Shown: positions 43,647 to 54,078 of the stretch, one piece after another
Layout of the letters: each line of letters begins with the position of its first letter
Position numbering within the stretch: position 1 is the first letter of the stretch
Origin: JAUIIK01 sp041390865
GTDB taxonomy: Bacteria > Chloroflexota > Chloroflexia > Thermomicrobiales > CFX8
Direction of reading: 5' to 3'
Length of the DNA: 64,000 nucleotides
Assembly: GCA_041390865.1 (NCBI GenBank)
Contig: JAWKPC010000004.1
Location: forward strand, 186,001 to 250,000
Notes under the pieces: model-generated
The model's database searches: none
Told to the model about the DNA's origin: nothing
Seen by the model: only the letters and a program-made list of their open reading frames with translations
Translations under genes and position numbers: made by a program

Positions 43647-44033
43647 TCAGGAGCTTCGAGGGCTCGCGCCGGATGGCAGGTCGATCGTGAACAGCCAGCT
43701 CCCGTCGTTCTGGCGCCGCACGACTTCGATGCTGCGGCCGCGATGCTCGAACGGCTCGCCATCTGCGCTCGTGCCGGTGAAGGTCCAGTCCGCCCGCAGG
43801 ATGGCGAGATCGCCATTCTCGACGACGTCGATCTCGTAACAGTCGAGCGCGCAGTCCGTAGCGACGAGTTCCTGGAGCGCAGCCCGGATCTCCTCGCGGC
43901 CCCGGGCTTCCTCTCCACTGGCATCAACGTAGACGGCATCGGGCTCGTACATCGCCAGCGCGCCATCGACGTCACCGGCACTCAGCGCCTCGGCGAAGAG
44001 ACGATCAACATCGGCTGGCTCTCGGGCGGACAT
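43647..44033 (-). CDS. NTF2-like (SnoaL/DUF4440-type) protein
   Basis: A 128-residue cone-shaped alpha+beta protein. DRLFAEALSAGDVDGALAMY, EPDAVYVDASGEEARGREEI and GRSIEVVRRQNDGSWLFTID are the standard elements. Members include ketosteroid isomerase-like enzymes and many small-ligand or protein-association domains. Catalytic residues are not conserved enough to name a reaction. It reads leftward just after the MlrC-like genes with a 25-base gap and may share their transcript. Confidence 0.82.
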   Translation of the reverse strand: MSAREPADVDRLFAEALSAGDVDGALAMYEPDAVYVDASGEEARGREEIRAALQELVATDCALDCYEIDVVENGDLAILRADWTFTGTSADGEPFEHRGRSIEVVRRQNDGSWLFTIDLPSGASPRSS

Positions 44034-44058
44034 GGCTACCTCGTTTCAAGCAGCCGCA

Positions 44059-45534
44059 CTAGCCGGACCACTCGACGCCTTCGTCGAGCGGCCAGACCGG
44101 ACGGCGAATCTGCTGGTAGTTGAGATTCTCCAGGTTCGAGGTCGCCCAACCGGGAGGATCGGAACGGATGATCTCAACCGAGATCGGCTCGAAGCCGGCC
44201 CGGAAGTGATTGTGCGACTTCAACGCCACGATCTTCAGCCGCGACACCTCGATACCGTGCAAGCGGAAGACCTCGTCATCGAGCGTCTGCTGGCTCTCGG
44301 AGCCGACGATGACGTCAAGCCCATCGATGACGAGCCGGGCCATCTTGCCGTAGTTTCGCTGGCTGCCGCGTCCCATCGGCGACTGGGCGATGAACCGGCC
44401 ATCGGTGCAGCACTTCACATAGGCGGAGACTTCGACCGGCGCGCCGAGCATGTCCGGATCGGTCTTGCCGCCGATGCTCACGTCGATCGTCGCGCCCGGT
44501 CCGGCCTGATGGGCCTGTGCAGCAGTCTCCGGATCGTAAATGAAGCCGAAGGCCGCGTCGGTGACTCCCGCCTCGAGCAGGGCACGGAGGAGGTGCGTGC
44601 TGTCGCCGGGAGCGCCGCTGCCCGGGTTGTCCGAGACCTCGGCGATCACAACCGGCCCCCCCTCGATCGCCAGCGCCTGCTCGATCGCTTCGGCAGGTTC
44701 CGGGAGATTCGAGCGAAACTGTTCCCGCATCTCCCAGATCCGGCCGGCGACGTCGGTGGCCGCCTGCCTGGCAAGATCCGGATCGCCATCGGCAACAGCG
44801 ATGACGCTAGTCGACATGATCGGGATGTCGGTGTGCGGGTAGCCATGAATAAACGTGATGTCGAGCAGGCCGCGCTTTTCCCATTCCCAGCAGAGCTCGT
44901 TGATCTCCTTCGCCGGGCCGTGGAAGGTCGTCGTCCCGGGCATGATCATCGGCAGGATCGTCAGCGCCATAACCGGCGAAACCTCGCCCCGGAAGGTCTT
45001 CACCGCCAGCTCGACGGCTTCATACCCCCGTTCATAGCTGTCGATGTGCGGGTACTCGTGGACGGTGAGCAAGGCTGTCGCACTCTCGACCATCAGGTTG
45101 GTCGCGTGGCAGTGGAGGTCGAGAGTGGCGATCAACGGCATATCCGGGCCGATCTGGTCCCGCACGGCGGCCAGGATCGTTCCTTCGATGTCGTCGACGC
45201 CGTCGGCCGAGCCCGCTCCATGTAATGAAAGACAGACGGCATCGAACTCGCCGGCATTCTTCAGGCCGTCCAGAAGATTCCCGAGCATCGTATCGAAGGC
45301 GGCGCGCTCGATCGTTCCCGATGGATGGGCCTGAGCCGCGAACGTGGGAACGATCTCGACATCGTTGTCGGTCCCGGACGCAATCATGCCGCCGAGGTAG
45401 TCCCGCACGCCGGTGTGATCCCGAAGGATCTCGTCACCAACGCCCCAGCCCTGGCGCTGGAATTCGGTGATCGGCGTCGGCGGTCCGAACATTCGATTGG
45501 TTTCATGGCTGATCTGGCCAATGGCGATACGCAT
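44059..45534 (-). CDS. MlrC-family (M81) metallopeptidase, copy 2
   Basis: A 491-residue protein of the microcystinase C family. It opens MRIAIGQISHETNRMFGPPT; zinc-site candidates are TLDLHCHATN (Asp and His) and VHEYPHIDSYERGYEA (His). The C-terminal domain contains GDSTHLLRALLEAG and a long mixed fold. Related MlrC proteins hydrolyse linearised microcystin, but most members act on unknown amide substrates. It is a close paralogue of the gene 66 bases upstream, probably about 80 % identical by eye. Complete, cytoplasmic. Confidence 0.88.
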   Translation of the reverse strand: MRIAIGQISHETNRMFGPPTPITEFQRQGWGVGDEILRDHTGVRDYLGGMIASGTDNDVEIVPTFAAQAHPSGTIERAAFDTMLGNLLDGLKNAGEFDAVCLSLHGAGSADGVDDIEGTILAAVRDQIGPDMPLIATLDLHCHATNLMVESATALLTVHEYPHIDSYERGYEAVELAVKTFRGEVSPVMALTILPMIMPGTTTFHGPAKEINELCWEWEKRGLLDITFIHGYPHTDIPIMSTSVIAVADGDPDLARQAATDVAGRIWEMREQFRSNLPEPAEAIEQALAIEGGPVVIAEVSDNPGSGAPGDSTHLLRALLEAGVTDAAFGFIYDPETAAQAHQAGPGATIDVSIGGKTDPDMLGAPVEVSAYVKCCTDGRFIAQSPMGRGSQRNYGKMARLVIDGLDVIVGSESQQTLDDEVFRLHGIEVSRLKIVALKSHNHFRAGFEPISVEIIRSDPPGWATSNLENLNYQQIRRPVWPLDEGVEWSG

Positions 45535-45600
45535 AGATAACTCCTATTCGAGCCCTCGATCACAGGCACCGGATCGGTGGCGGGTTACCGGAACTGACAG

Positions 45601-47076
45601 CTAGCTGGTCCAGTCGACGTCATCATCGAGCGGCCATATCGGGCGATTGATCCGCTGGTAGTTGAAATTCTCCAGATTCGACGTCGTCCAACCGGGAGAG
45701 TCACAGCGAATGACCTCGGCCGCAATCGGCTCGAAATAGGCCCGGAAGTGATTCTGCGACTTGATCGCGGCGATCTTGAGCCGGGAGACTTCGATGCCGT
45801 GCAGCCGGAAGAGCTCGTCGTCGATCGTCTGATGGCTTTCCGAACCGACGATCACGTCGACGCCGTTCACCACCAGCCGCGCCATCTTGCCGAGATCGCG
45901 GATGCTGCCCTGACCCATCGTCGACTGGGTAATATAGCGGCCATCCGTGCAGCTCTTGACATAGGCGGACGCTTCGACCGGCGCGCCGAGCATATCCGGG
46001 TCGGTCTTTCCGCCAATACGGACGTCGATCGTCGCTCCCGGCCCGGCTTCATGCGCCTGCCGGGCGGTTTCGGGGTCGTAGACGAAGCCGAACGCGGCGT
46101 CGGCCGGGGCTGCATCGAGCAGGGCGCGCAGCAAATGCGTGCTGTCGCCCGGAGAGCCGCCGCCGGGGTTGTCCGACACCTCGGCGATGACGACCGGGCC
46201 ACCTTCAACGGCAAGCGCCTGTGCAACGGCCTCTTCCGCGTTCGGAAGGCCCGATCGGAACTGCTCCCGCATCGACCAGATCCGGGCGGCAACGTCCTCC
46301 GCCGCCTGCCGGGCAAGCCCTTCGTCGCCATCGGCGACGGCGATGACACTGGTCGAGATGATCGGCACATCAGTGTGGGGATAACCATGAAGGAAGGTGA
46401 TGTCGAGCAGCCCCCGGTCTTCCCATTCCCAGCACAGCTCGTTGATCTCGCGCGCCGGACCGTGGAAGCTGGTTGTCGGGCTGATCGTCATCGGCAGGAT
46501 CGTCAGTGCCATAACCGGGGAGACTTCGCCCCGGACGGTCTTCGCCGCCAGCTCGACGGCTTCGTAGCCGCGCTCGTAGCTATCGACGTGCGGGTACTCG
46601 TGGACGGTCAGCAGGGCCGTAGCGTTGGCGATCATCGTCTCGGTCGCATGGCAATGCAGGTCGAGCGTCGCGACCAGCGGAACATCCGGGCCGATGCCCT
46701 CGCGAACGGCGCTCAAAATCGCGCCTTCGATGTCATCGATGCCCTCGGCGGAGCCCGCTCCGTGGAGCGAGAGGCAGACGGCATCGACGTCACCGGCGGC
46801 GTCGAGCCCGTCGAGCAGATTCCCGAGCATCGTATCGAAAGCGTTGCGCTCGATCGTGCCGGATGGATGGGCCTGGGCCGCGAACGTCGGGACGATCTCG
46901 ATATCGTTATCGGCTCCGGCGGCGATCATGCCGCCCAGATAATCTCGCACGCCGGTATGGTCGTCGAGAATCTCCTGGCCGGTCCCCCAACCCTGACGCT
47001 GAAACTCCGAGACCGGAGTCGGCGGCCCGAACATCGTGTTCGTCTCATGGCTGATCTGTCCTATAGCAATGCGCAC
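45601..47076 (-). CDS. MlrC-family (M81) metallopeptidase, copy 1
   Basis: A 491-residue protein of exactly the same length as its neighbour, with the same metal motifs (TLDLHCHATE, VHEYPHVDSYERGYEA). It is first in the pair and likely the promoter-proximal gene. Recent tandem duplication followed by modest divergence is evident, with differences scattered along the length. The two may form a heteromer or differ in substrate. ATG 47076 is a clear start. Confidence 0.88.
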   Translation of the reverse strand: MRIAIGQISHETNTMFGPPTPVSEFQRQGWGTGQEILDDHTGVRDYLGGMIAAGADNDIEIVPTFAAQAHPSGTIERNAFDTMLGNLLDGLDAAGDVDAVCLSLHGAGSAEGIDDIEGAILSAVREGIGPDVPLVATLDLHCHATETMIANATALLTVHEYPHVDSYERGYEAVELAAKTVRGEVSPVMALTILPMTISPTTSFHGPAREINELCWEWEDRGLLDITFLHGYPHTDVPIISTSVIAVADGDEGLARQAAEDVAARIWSMREQFRSGLPNAEEAVAQALAVEGGPVVIAEVSDNPGGGSPGDSTHLLRALLDAAPADAAFGFVYDPETARQAHEAGPGATIDVRIGGKTDPDMLGAPVEASAYVKSCTDGRYITQSTMGQGSIRDLGKMARLVVNGVDVIVGSESHQTIDDELFRLHGIEVSRLKIAAIKSQNHFRAYFEPIAAEVIRCDSPGWTTSNLENFNYQRINRPIWPLDDDVDWTS

Positions 47077-47510
47077 CGGTGTTCCCTCTCCATCGCTGTG
47101 CGGCTTCGAACGGGCCTATCCTAGCCCGGATGAAGGGGTCGTGCTCGAGCTCTGGTGCGATATCGCGGAACGGCGAACAGCCTTCGGCAATCGGCATGCG
47201 ACGTCGAATCCGTCTTCGCGATCGCCACGCACCTGCGGCACTGGCACTGGCGCTGGCACTCCAATCCTTGAGCGTAGCGCCTAACGCGTACTCAACGAGC
47301 AACGTGAGAACATCCCGAACAGGCCCCGGAATCCGGAATCAACGGCTTTTCCGATTCCCGCGCCAAGAACCGCCTCAGTACATCTCCGGGTGCATACGTA
47401 CGCTACCGAACAGAGGATGACGGCGTTGACAGATCGTGATATGCTGGGTGTACGTACACGCTGACAGCGATGTACCTGCACTGTTCGAACGAGCCGAGAG
47501 GTCCGGTTTC
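47077..47510. other. 434-base divergent intergenic region
   Basis: Between the MlrC pair and the HTH regulator. It contains a short CTGGCA tandem (47235-47262) with no coding sense, GCATACGTACGC at 47392, TTGACA at 47426 and the palindrome at 47448. No gene seen. Confidence 0.5.
47392..47459 (+). promoter_or_regulatory. Promoter region with two TACGTA-centred sites
   Basis: GTGTACGTACAC (47448-47459) is a perfect 12-base palindrome. GCATACGTACGC (47392-47403) shares its TACGTA core 56 bases upstream. TTGACA (47426-47431) lies between, and a 17-base spacer would place the -10 element in the second palindrome (TGTACG). This is the layout of an autoregulated promoter. Confidence 0.45.
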
Positions 47511-47780
47511 ATGCTGCTGTTTCGACCCGGGGCGCGTGAGCCTCGAACATATTCACTCGATGAGGCCGCGGAGTTCCTCGAATTCGACCGGAAGGCAGTC
47601 GTCTACTGGTTGCGAATGGGACATCTCTCGGGCCGTCAGGACAAGCGCACCGGCGAGTGGCGTATCCAGCCACAAGCGCTGATCGAGTTTCTCCGCGAGG
47701 CGCAGGAGCCGATGCCGACCTGCATCAGGGCACGCGAGGAAGTCGTTCCAACCACGGAACGGTCGGCAATCAGCGCATGA
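47511..47780 (+). CDS. Small helix-turn-helix (excisionase/MerR-like) DNA-binding protein
   Basis: An 89-residue protein. RTYSLDEAAEFLEFDRKAVV starts a winged-helix HTH_17 domain and YWLRMGHLSGRQDKRTGEWR continues it, typical of excisionase-family regulators. The last 20 residues look disordered. I choose ATG 47511, which has GAGAGG nine bases upstream; the in-frame GTG 47436 would overlap the TTGACA promoter. Palindromes at 47392 and 47448 may be its operators. No integrase is adjacent. Confidence 0.75.
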   Translation: MLLFRPGAREPRTYSLDEAAEFLEFDRKAVVYWLRMGHLSGRQDKRTGEWRIQPQALIEFLREAQEPMPTCIRAREEVVPTTERSAISA

Positions 47781-47846
47781 GCCCGACAATCGCCGGGCCA
47801 GTACCTAGATAACCTGTTTCCCGCGCTAGCCGGGCCCCCACCCCGG

Positions 47847-49110
47847 TTACCGCTGCTCTCCCTCTCCGGGATGGGGGCGTGCAGAATTCCCCACAATTGG
47901 CACGCCCCGTTCCGGCCCTCCACCTCGCGGCTGAAACGACAGCAAGATGAGGCTGCCGGTTGCGACGATTCCGGCCATCACGAACGATAGGCCGGCGAAG
48001 AGACCCAGCGCATCATACCCCTGGATCCCGAGCATAAGACCGCCGATTGCCACCCCCAGGGCGGATCCCAGGTTCGTCACCGAGGCTTGCATCGCCATCG
48101 TCGTCGCGGCCCCGGCGTTTGACTCGTAGCTCAGGACAGTCACGAACATGATGTTCAAGATCCCGGCGACGAGCAAGGAGATGACGATTGCCCCGACCGC
48201 GACAACCGGCCCGCTGTCCAGGCCGAACACCGCCCACATCGCCCCACCGCTGAGCAACCCGAGCCCGAGGGTCGTGCCCTTCACCCGGAAGTCGAACAGG
48301 CTCGTGCCGCCGATCACGCTGCCGACGGTGTAGGATCCGCCCGACACGGCCAGCAGCAGACCGACTCTACCGGTCGACGTTCCGAATTCGTCGACGAAAT
48401 AGGACCCGATGTAGGTGACGGCGCCGATCGTACCCATGCCGACGCCGATGATTCCCAGAAAGACCGCGACCATCCGGAGGTCGCGGACCAGCGGGCGGTA
48501 AGCGTCATAGATCGAGCGCAATCCCGGCCAGGAAGCGGCGGTATCGCGATTCGGGTCGGAGAGCAGGCGCGCCAGCGAGACCGCCAGCAATGTCCCCGCG
48601 ATCGCAATCGAGAACATCGCGCCACGCCAGCCACTCGCCCCTTCGATGGCGGTCAACAACGGTATACCCAGGACGGCCGAGACCGAAAAAGCTGCAGCGA
48701 CGAAGCTCAGCGCGCGCTGACGGCTCTCGTAGCCGTGTGACTCACCGGTAAGGGCGAAGGCTGTACCGACGGTTGCGGCAGCTCCGAGCCCTGCCAGCAC
48801 TCTGGCGGCCAGCAGAATCTCGAATGTCGTCGCCAGGCCGGCGCCGGCAGCGCTCAACACGATCAACACCAGGCCGCTGATGAGGACCGGTTTGAAGCCG
48901 AAGAGGTCGGCAAGCGGACCGGCGGCCAGACCGGCGATGGCCGCGACGAAGAGCGGCACGGTAGCCGCCTGACCGATGACCGGCACCGTCGTGCCGAGAT
49001 CGTCGGCCATGATCGGCAGGCTGGCTGGACGCCGTGGTTGCCGAGCGCCGTCAGAAACGCCACCAGGCCTACCAGGGTGACGACGGCTGCGTTGATCCGG
49101 GGACTACCAC
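47847..49110 (-). pseudogene. MFS drug-efflux-type transporter, frameshift in the first loop
   Basis: A 12-helix major facilitator of about 410 residues. The intact frame begins MADDLGTTVPVIGQAATVPL and has the motif-A loop LADLFGFKPVLI and GLGAAATVGTAF. The first helix (AAVVTLVGLVAFLTALGNHG) lies in another frame just upstream. One or two bases near 49020 break the joint at a CTGGCTGGAC repeat. Otherwise the sequence is complete to its basic tail. It resembles AraJ/DHA1-type efflux proteins. The break is a single small indel, so the gene may be intact in life. Substrate unknown. Confidence 0.75.
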
Positions 49111-49239
49111 AACGGGGCGCGGCCCCGCCTAATCCGGTCAGTTCCCGGGCAAGTCAATCCCGCGCGGCACCGTTCTCAACGGCATGACAGAGCCGGCCTC
49201 AGGGCCGGTCACGGGCCACCAGATTCCTCGATCGCGGCC

Positions 49240-51720
49240 CTACGGGACGGTGGACCAGTAGAGGGAATTGAAGAGCAGGCGATACGTGCCTCGCGCCTGG
49301 CACGGAACTGCGGCCGGAACCCGAAGAGAATCACCCGGCCGCTGCCGACCTGGACCTCCACCAGCGCGGCACGGCCGCGGATGTGCTCGGAGCCAAGCAT
49401 CCAACCCGCCAGCAACTGGTTGGACAGCGGATAACGCCCGACTACTCCTTGGCGCTGCCGCCGTTCGACTCACATCGAACGCCGGCGAGCTGACGAACAT
49501 CGCCGCCGCCTCGCGGTCGTACCTGTAGGCCACCGGACGGTGGGATCGAGAATTAGCTGCAGCAGAGAGCCCGGATTATAGAAATCCTCAGCCTGGACGC
49601 TCTCCAGCGCACGTTCGTGACCGGCAGATAGAGATACTTGATCGCCAGCTCACAGGCCGAATCCAACGTTACCAGCGTTCCCCCACGGTGGACGAACTGG
49701 CGCAGCCGGGCTGGCCCCGATCTCTGCCGATGCCGCCCGCGTAGTCGGCGGGGTATTTCCGCTGGCGCTGTTGCCGTCAAGAATGTCCCGGGCCGACTGC
49801 TGGGGCAGCACGATGACGTCGAACTGGTCGGAGAGCTCGCCCTGGCGGATGTCCTGGCTCCGGACCGTCTCGAAGTTGAACTCGTACTGTTCGAGGATGA
49901 ATTCCGTCCAGCCCTCGTCGATCCCGTTCGGGCGATAGGAGCGATAGAGCCCGCCCGCGGAGCGCGGATCGATGGGACCGGTCCCGGAGACTCGCCAGCG
50001 ATATCGCGTCGACCGAAACATGACGCTCTGGCGATCTCGTCGACTTCCATCGCGCCGATACCGGTCACGATGAAGGCGCCAGGCGACGTCCCGGTTTCTT
50101 CAAGCGTTCCGGTATAGCGAGAGACGACGGCGCCGGCTTCGATCATCCGGTTGATCGCAAGCGTGCTCGCGTTGACCCGGGGATCGAGGATGAACGCGTT
50201 ATCGCTGCCCCGAACCCTGCCGGAAGGCAGTTCGACCTTTCGACCTGCTGTATGTCGGCTTCGAACGGGGTTTCGATCTCGACCGCCTCCACGCCCATCT
50301 GGAGCGGCAGCGAGTGAGCGGTGATGTCATACGGCGGCTTCGGCGGGCCACCGGAGCAGAGACGAAGACTGGGGTAGTCCTGCCGCTCAAGTAGCGTCTT
50401 GGCGGTAACTCCCGAAGGGCTGCCCGGTGAAAATGACATGAGAACCGGCGGCGTACTCGACGCCGTCGGCGGTGAATGGCTCCGCGGCCTGGCGTACTTC
50501 GACGTCACCGCGCCGGAGCACCTGGAGCATTTCGCCAACCGTTCTCATCCGGCTGGCCGGACGGGATCACGAAGGCGTGCGGATCGTCGAGCTCGACCGT
50601 GTCGCGAGCGATGCGATAGGAAATTGCCGACCCAGCGATCCCGGTAGGATGCCGCGTTGTTCAGCACCGCCATCGTCGCAATATGGTTGTACTCGACGAT
50701 GTCGCGCAGCGACCAGGTGCCGCCCTCCAGGCAACGGGATGGTTCCAACTGGTCATGAGCGGATCGAACCCGCGTGCTTTCCTTGAGATCGGACGGCTTC
50801 AGCTCGATCGGCGTCGCGATCTTGACGCTCGCCGCCTCGGAGAGAATCCGCACCCCGCCGTGATAGTGCTGGTAGGCCCCCGTGACGGCGAGAAGGCGTC
50901 GAAGATACCGTTCGTGGCGACGTCGCCTGCTCCGCCGCCGTCAGATCGGCCGCCATCGCCTGCCCCATCAGCGCTTACCTGCTGCTGGAGCAGCGGGTGG
51001 ACGTTGGGGTCGTAGGGATCGATGAATGGAGGCAAGACGTAGCGGGGACCGTCGGACATCATCTGATGCTGGTCGAAGACGATATGGGGCCGCCAGACGT
51101 TCTGGATCTTGTCGATCGCCAGCTGGTTCTCGACCCTGGGCCGCATGAACCAGTCGCGGTTGTTGTCGTGGCCGGTATAGGGATGATAGAGCGTCGGCGG
51201 TGCCGGAGCCCTCATAGGGGGTGCGTCGAGCGTCTCCTCGTACCAGTCGGCGACCAGTTCCATGCCATCAGGTGGATTGAGCGAGGGCACCAGCAGCAAA
51301 ATGGTTTCACCAGGATGCGCTCGGCCTCGGGATCGTCCCGGGTCGCCAGGTCGTAGACCAGCTCCGGTGTCATCTGGACGGCGCCACCTCGGTCGCGGGA
51401 TCGAGCAGGTGACGAGCACGATCGTTCGCCCTCGTCGATGATCTCCGCATCGGATTCGTCGAGATCGCGGGGATCGACCAGACGTTGCTGACTTCCTGGT
51501 AAAGGCTCGAGATTCGCGAGGTTGTCCGGTGACGTGATGGTCAGCAGGAGGAAGGCCAGCCATCGGTGGCCCGGCCGATCTGTTCGTACTGAACCCTGTC
51601 ACTCGCGGCGGCGACATCCTGGAAGTAGTCGAGCATGTCCTGCCAGCGGACGACTCCGATCGCTTCCCATCTGAAATCCGAAACGCTCTTCGGGAGTCTG
51701 GATCTCCCGCACAGGCCAGC
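49240..51720 (-). pseudogene. M14 zinc carboxypeptidase-like protein, frameshifted
   Basis: Pieces in several frames give a large (about 800-residue) M14-family protein. N-terminal YEQIGRATDGWP and TITSPDNLANLE precede IDEGRTIVLVTCSIHATEVG with the zinc HxxE. Next come LLLVPSLNPDGMELVADWYE, TGHDNNRDWFM and IVFDQHQMMSDGPRYVLPPF. The far C-terminal part has VGSGRVILFGFRPQFRA and LLFNSLYWSTVP. I count more than ten frame changes. Such proteins are usually secreted metallopeptidases, but the N-terminus here is too damaged to place a signal peptide or exact start. Confidence 0.72.
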
Positions 51721-51829
51721 CTTTCCGTCGCCGATCGATTGCCCGTCAGATGGTAAACGATTTCGGCTATTTCAACAGCGGTTCGTCCGGGCATATCGTG
51801 CGTAGGTGAACGCCGCAGAGCGATTATGC

Positions 51830-51848
51830 GGCCCCCCGGTGCGGGGCC
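51830..51848 (-). terminator. GC hairpin after the secreted-protein gene
   Basis: GGCCCC and GGGGCC pair around a 7-base loop. Further imperfect pairing (ACCCCCTC with GAGAGGGT) lies at 51870-51890. Both are downstream of the leftward gene ending at 51910. Confidence 0.5.
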
Positions 51849-51909
51849 GGGAGCCTGTCAGTGTGCTGACCCCCTCAGGGGAGAGGGTCGAGGTGGAACG
51901 GAGTAGGGT

Positions 51910-53800
51910 CTACCTATGATTGGTGTTGTCAACGATCAGCACGTTGGTGTCCGCGCCTGTAACGCCGGAGAAGTTGACCAACGGGTGCCTTCGTGATCTT
52001 GGTGTCTTCCGGATTGATGGCAGTTCGATCCGTGCTGACGACCGTGACGCTGCCACCTCCACTGTAATGGATGTGAGCCCGTTCAACGCGATCTCGATCT
52101 CTTCGGATCGTTGCATCCCAGTCCAATGGACCGGTTGTATTGAGATAGAGCCGTTGTGATAGGTCAGGGTGAATGTGCTGTTCACTTACCCGCACATCGA
52201 GTGGAAAGCGTCTGGACTACTCCCGACCCCTTGCGTCGTCGTACCAGACGAGTAGAACAGATAGAAGCTGCCGTTACCAGAGACCGGTACTACTCACCGT
52301 GATTTCCGGCACATCCCAGGCAGCATACTGCCCCATGAACTCGATGCTCAGGGTGTTACCAGGATTGAATCCCAACGCGAAGTCAGTTCCCGTCACGCTA
52401 ACATCAGCCGGCTCGACGTCTGATAGCGCTTCAAGAGCACTCTCGCTTTCGGGCTGCCGTTGCATTGGCAGGAATTTCGCTGTCGTCTGACCGTCAAAGG
52501 TAATCGTGAATGCCACCGGTCACTTCATAGTTGAAGCTGCACTGAGTGACCGTCTGTACTTCATTGACACCTGGATGTACCAGTGATCGCAGCCGCACCG
52601 TGCCCGGCAGATCGACATTGTTGACGATATTCAGCACGTTGAAATCGATCGTGACGATCTCACAGCTTGCCGAGACGGAGCCGGTGCCATCAGCGCAGAC
52701 GACGTAGTCGCCTTCGAAGAGATCAGAACCTGACCTTGCCCTCGACATCAACCGGCTGTGACCTTCGCCGTCACCTCTGGGCCATAGGTTGCGGGATTGT
52801 TCACGTCAGGTTCCAGGAGGCGCTTCAAAGAGCACGGTACCACCCGGCATGACGTTGTCTAGACCCGGGCTAGCACCAGCCGAACCGTCTATAAGCGTGT
52901 ACTCCTCACCTCCGGAGACGGAGATGATTGACGATCAAAATCGGATCGGTGATGTCCTGCGCTTCCGAGTGCGCTGATGAACTCGGACGCGAATTGGCGT
53001 CGATTCGTCCTCAGGTGTATTGAAGACATCAGCAGCTGTGGTCCAGAGTTCGCCACCTGGATCCAGCGCCGTAACACTCACGTTGCCAACTCCGATTGAA
53101 GGCAGCGCTTCGAGCAGGTCCTCAATCGGTGCGGACATGCTTGCTGGAGTAGACGCGCTGATCGTTGGCGTCTGATCTCCCCGGAATTCGGAGCCGAATG
53201 CTGTTGATGAACGGCGTCGGTACAACCTGCTCGAGATGCCTGATCTCGTTCTGCGAAGCAGCAGGCGGGATGACATCACATTCGCTGTCGTTCAGATTCC
53301 CCTCGACACATGCGTATTTCGTCAGTCATCACGCAGGTCGATGAAGAAGATCGGTGTGCCGAATGCAACAGCCCTCCGGGGTGGTCACATGGTAGAGGCG
53401 GCCCGTATAGGGGTTATAGCAGGCGAAGAACGATGATGTTCCGTCGATAACGACGTACTGGCTATTCCCAAAACATTGATCAAGCGAGATCATCCGAGAT
53501 GATCCCGGAATAGAGTGAATAGCAGTAGTCAAACGGAAGTGATGTCGAAATCTGAATCAGCTGTTCAGACGCCAGTATTAGCTGGGGCTGAACACCGCCC
53601 GGAACTGACGCGTCCAGTTCGAAAGACAAAAGATAGTCGGTACCGAGTTCGGCTTGTTGAGTGACTCGAGGTGCATCCTCAGCGTCCGCCCCGCCTGACT
53701 CAGCCGCCACCGCGCCGGTGAAGATGCTGGTTGCAACCAGCATCAATATAGCCAGCGTAGCCACGAGTGATCTCGTACGACGTCGCACCATGTTATTCAC
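51910..53800 (-). pseudogene. Secreted protein of unknown function, frameshifted
   Basis: The clean start (53800) has a signal peptide (LVATLAILMLVATSIFTGAV) and an acidic mature start. Later frames carry beta-rich sequence and a recurring pattern: LLEALPSIGVGNVSVTALDP and ALEALSDVEPADVSVTGTDF, about 270 residues apart, suggesting repeated Ig-like or cohesin-like units. FACYNPYTGRLYHVTTPEGC and FEGDYVVCADGTGSVSASCE suggest disulphides. I count about eight frame changes. Family not recognised; probably a surface adhesin or matrix protein. Confidence 0.55.
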
Positions 53801-54078
53801 ACGATCCCTTCATAGAACACAGTCAATGGCCTGGCCCCGCCTCGGCCAGAAACAACGTTATCCGTGCACGAAAACTCCGTATAGAACAAAGACGCACTTC
53901 TTTGGTACAAAACGAACCTCAGGCCAGCAATTAGTACTAACCGCATGTTTTGAACCCAGATGGAGCGAGATACCCGGCATCCAAGGATGGGCGGTGGGTC
54001 GCAGCCGGGGACGCGAGTGTGCTACCTTCCGCGCGGCAGGTTTTCAATGGTTAGCTAAAGAAGCCGAGGTACAACGAA
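53801..54078. other. Divergent intergenic region before cysS-like gene
   Basis: About 280 bases with two A/T-richer stretches (53860-53945). It must hold promoters for the secreted protein and the cysS-like gene. No further structure found. Confidence 0.4.

Noticed and set aside
44032..47124. Long plus-strand frames (397 and 458 codons) opposite the MlrC pair
   Set aside because: Both are antisense shadows, they resemble each other only because the real genes are paralogues, and they lack ribosome sites.
47220..47265. CACTGGCACTGGCGCTGGCACT short tandem repeat as a possible array
   Set aside because: Only about four imperfect 6-base units without spacers; not a CRISPR or functional array.
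50755..50785. T-arm-like GCGGGTTCGATCC on the minus strand, suggesting a tRNA
   Set aside because: No acceptor, D-arm or anticodon arm can be formed around it; it lies inside the M14 peptidase sequence.
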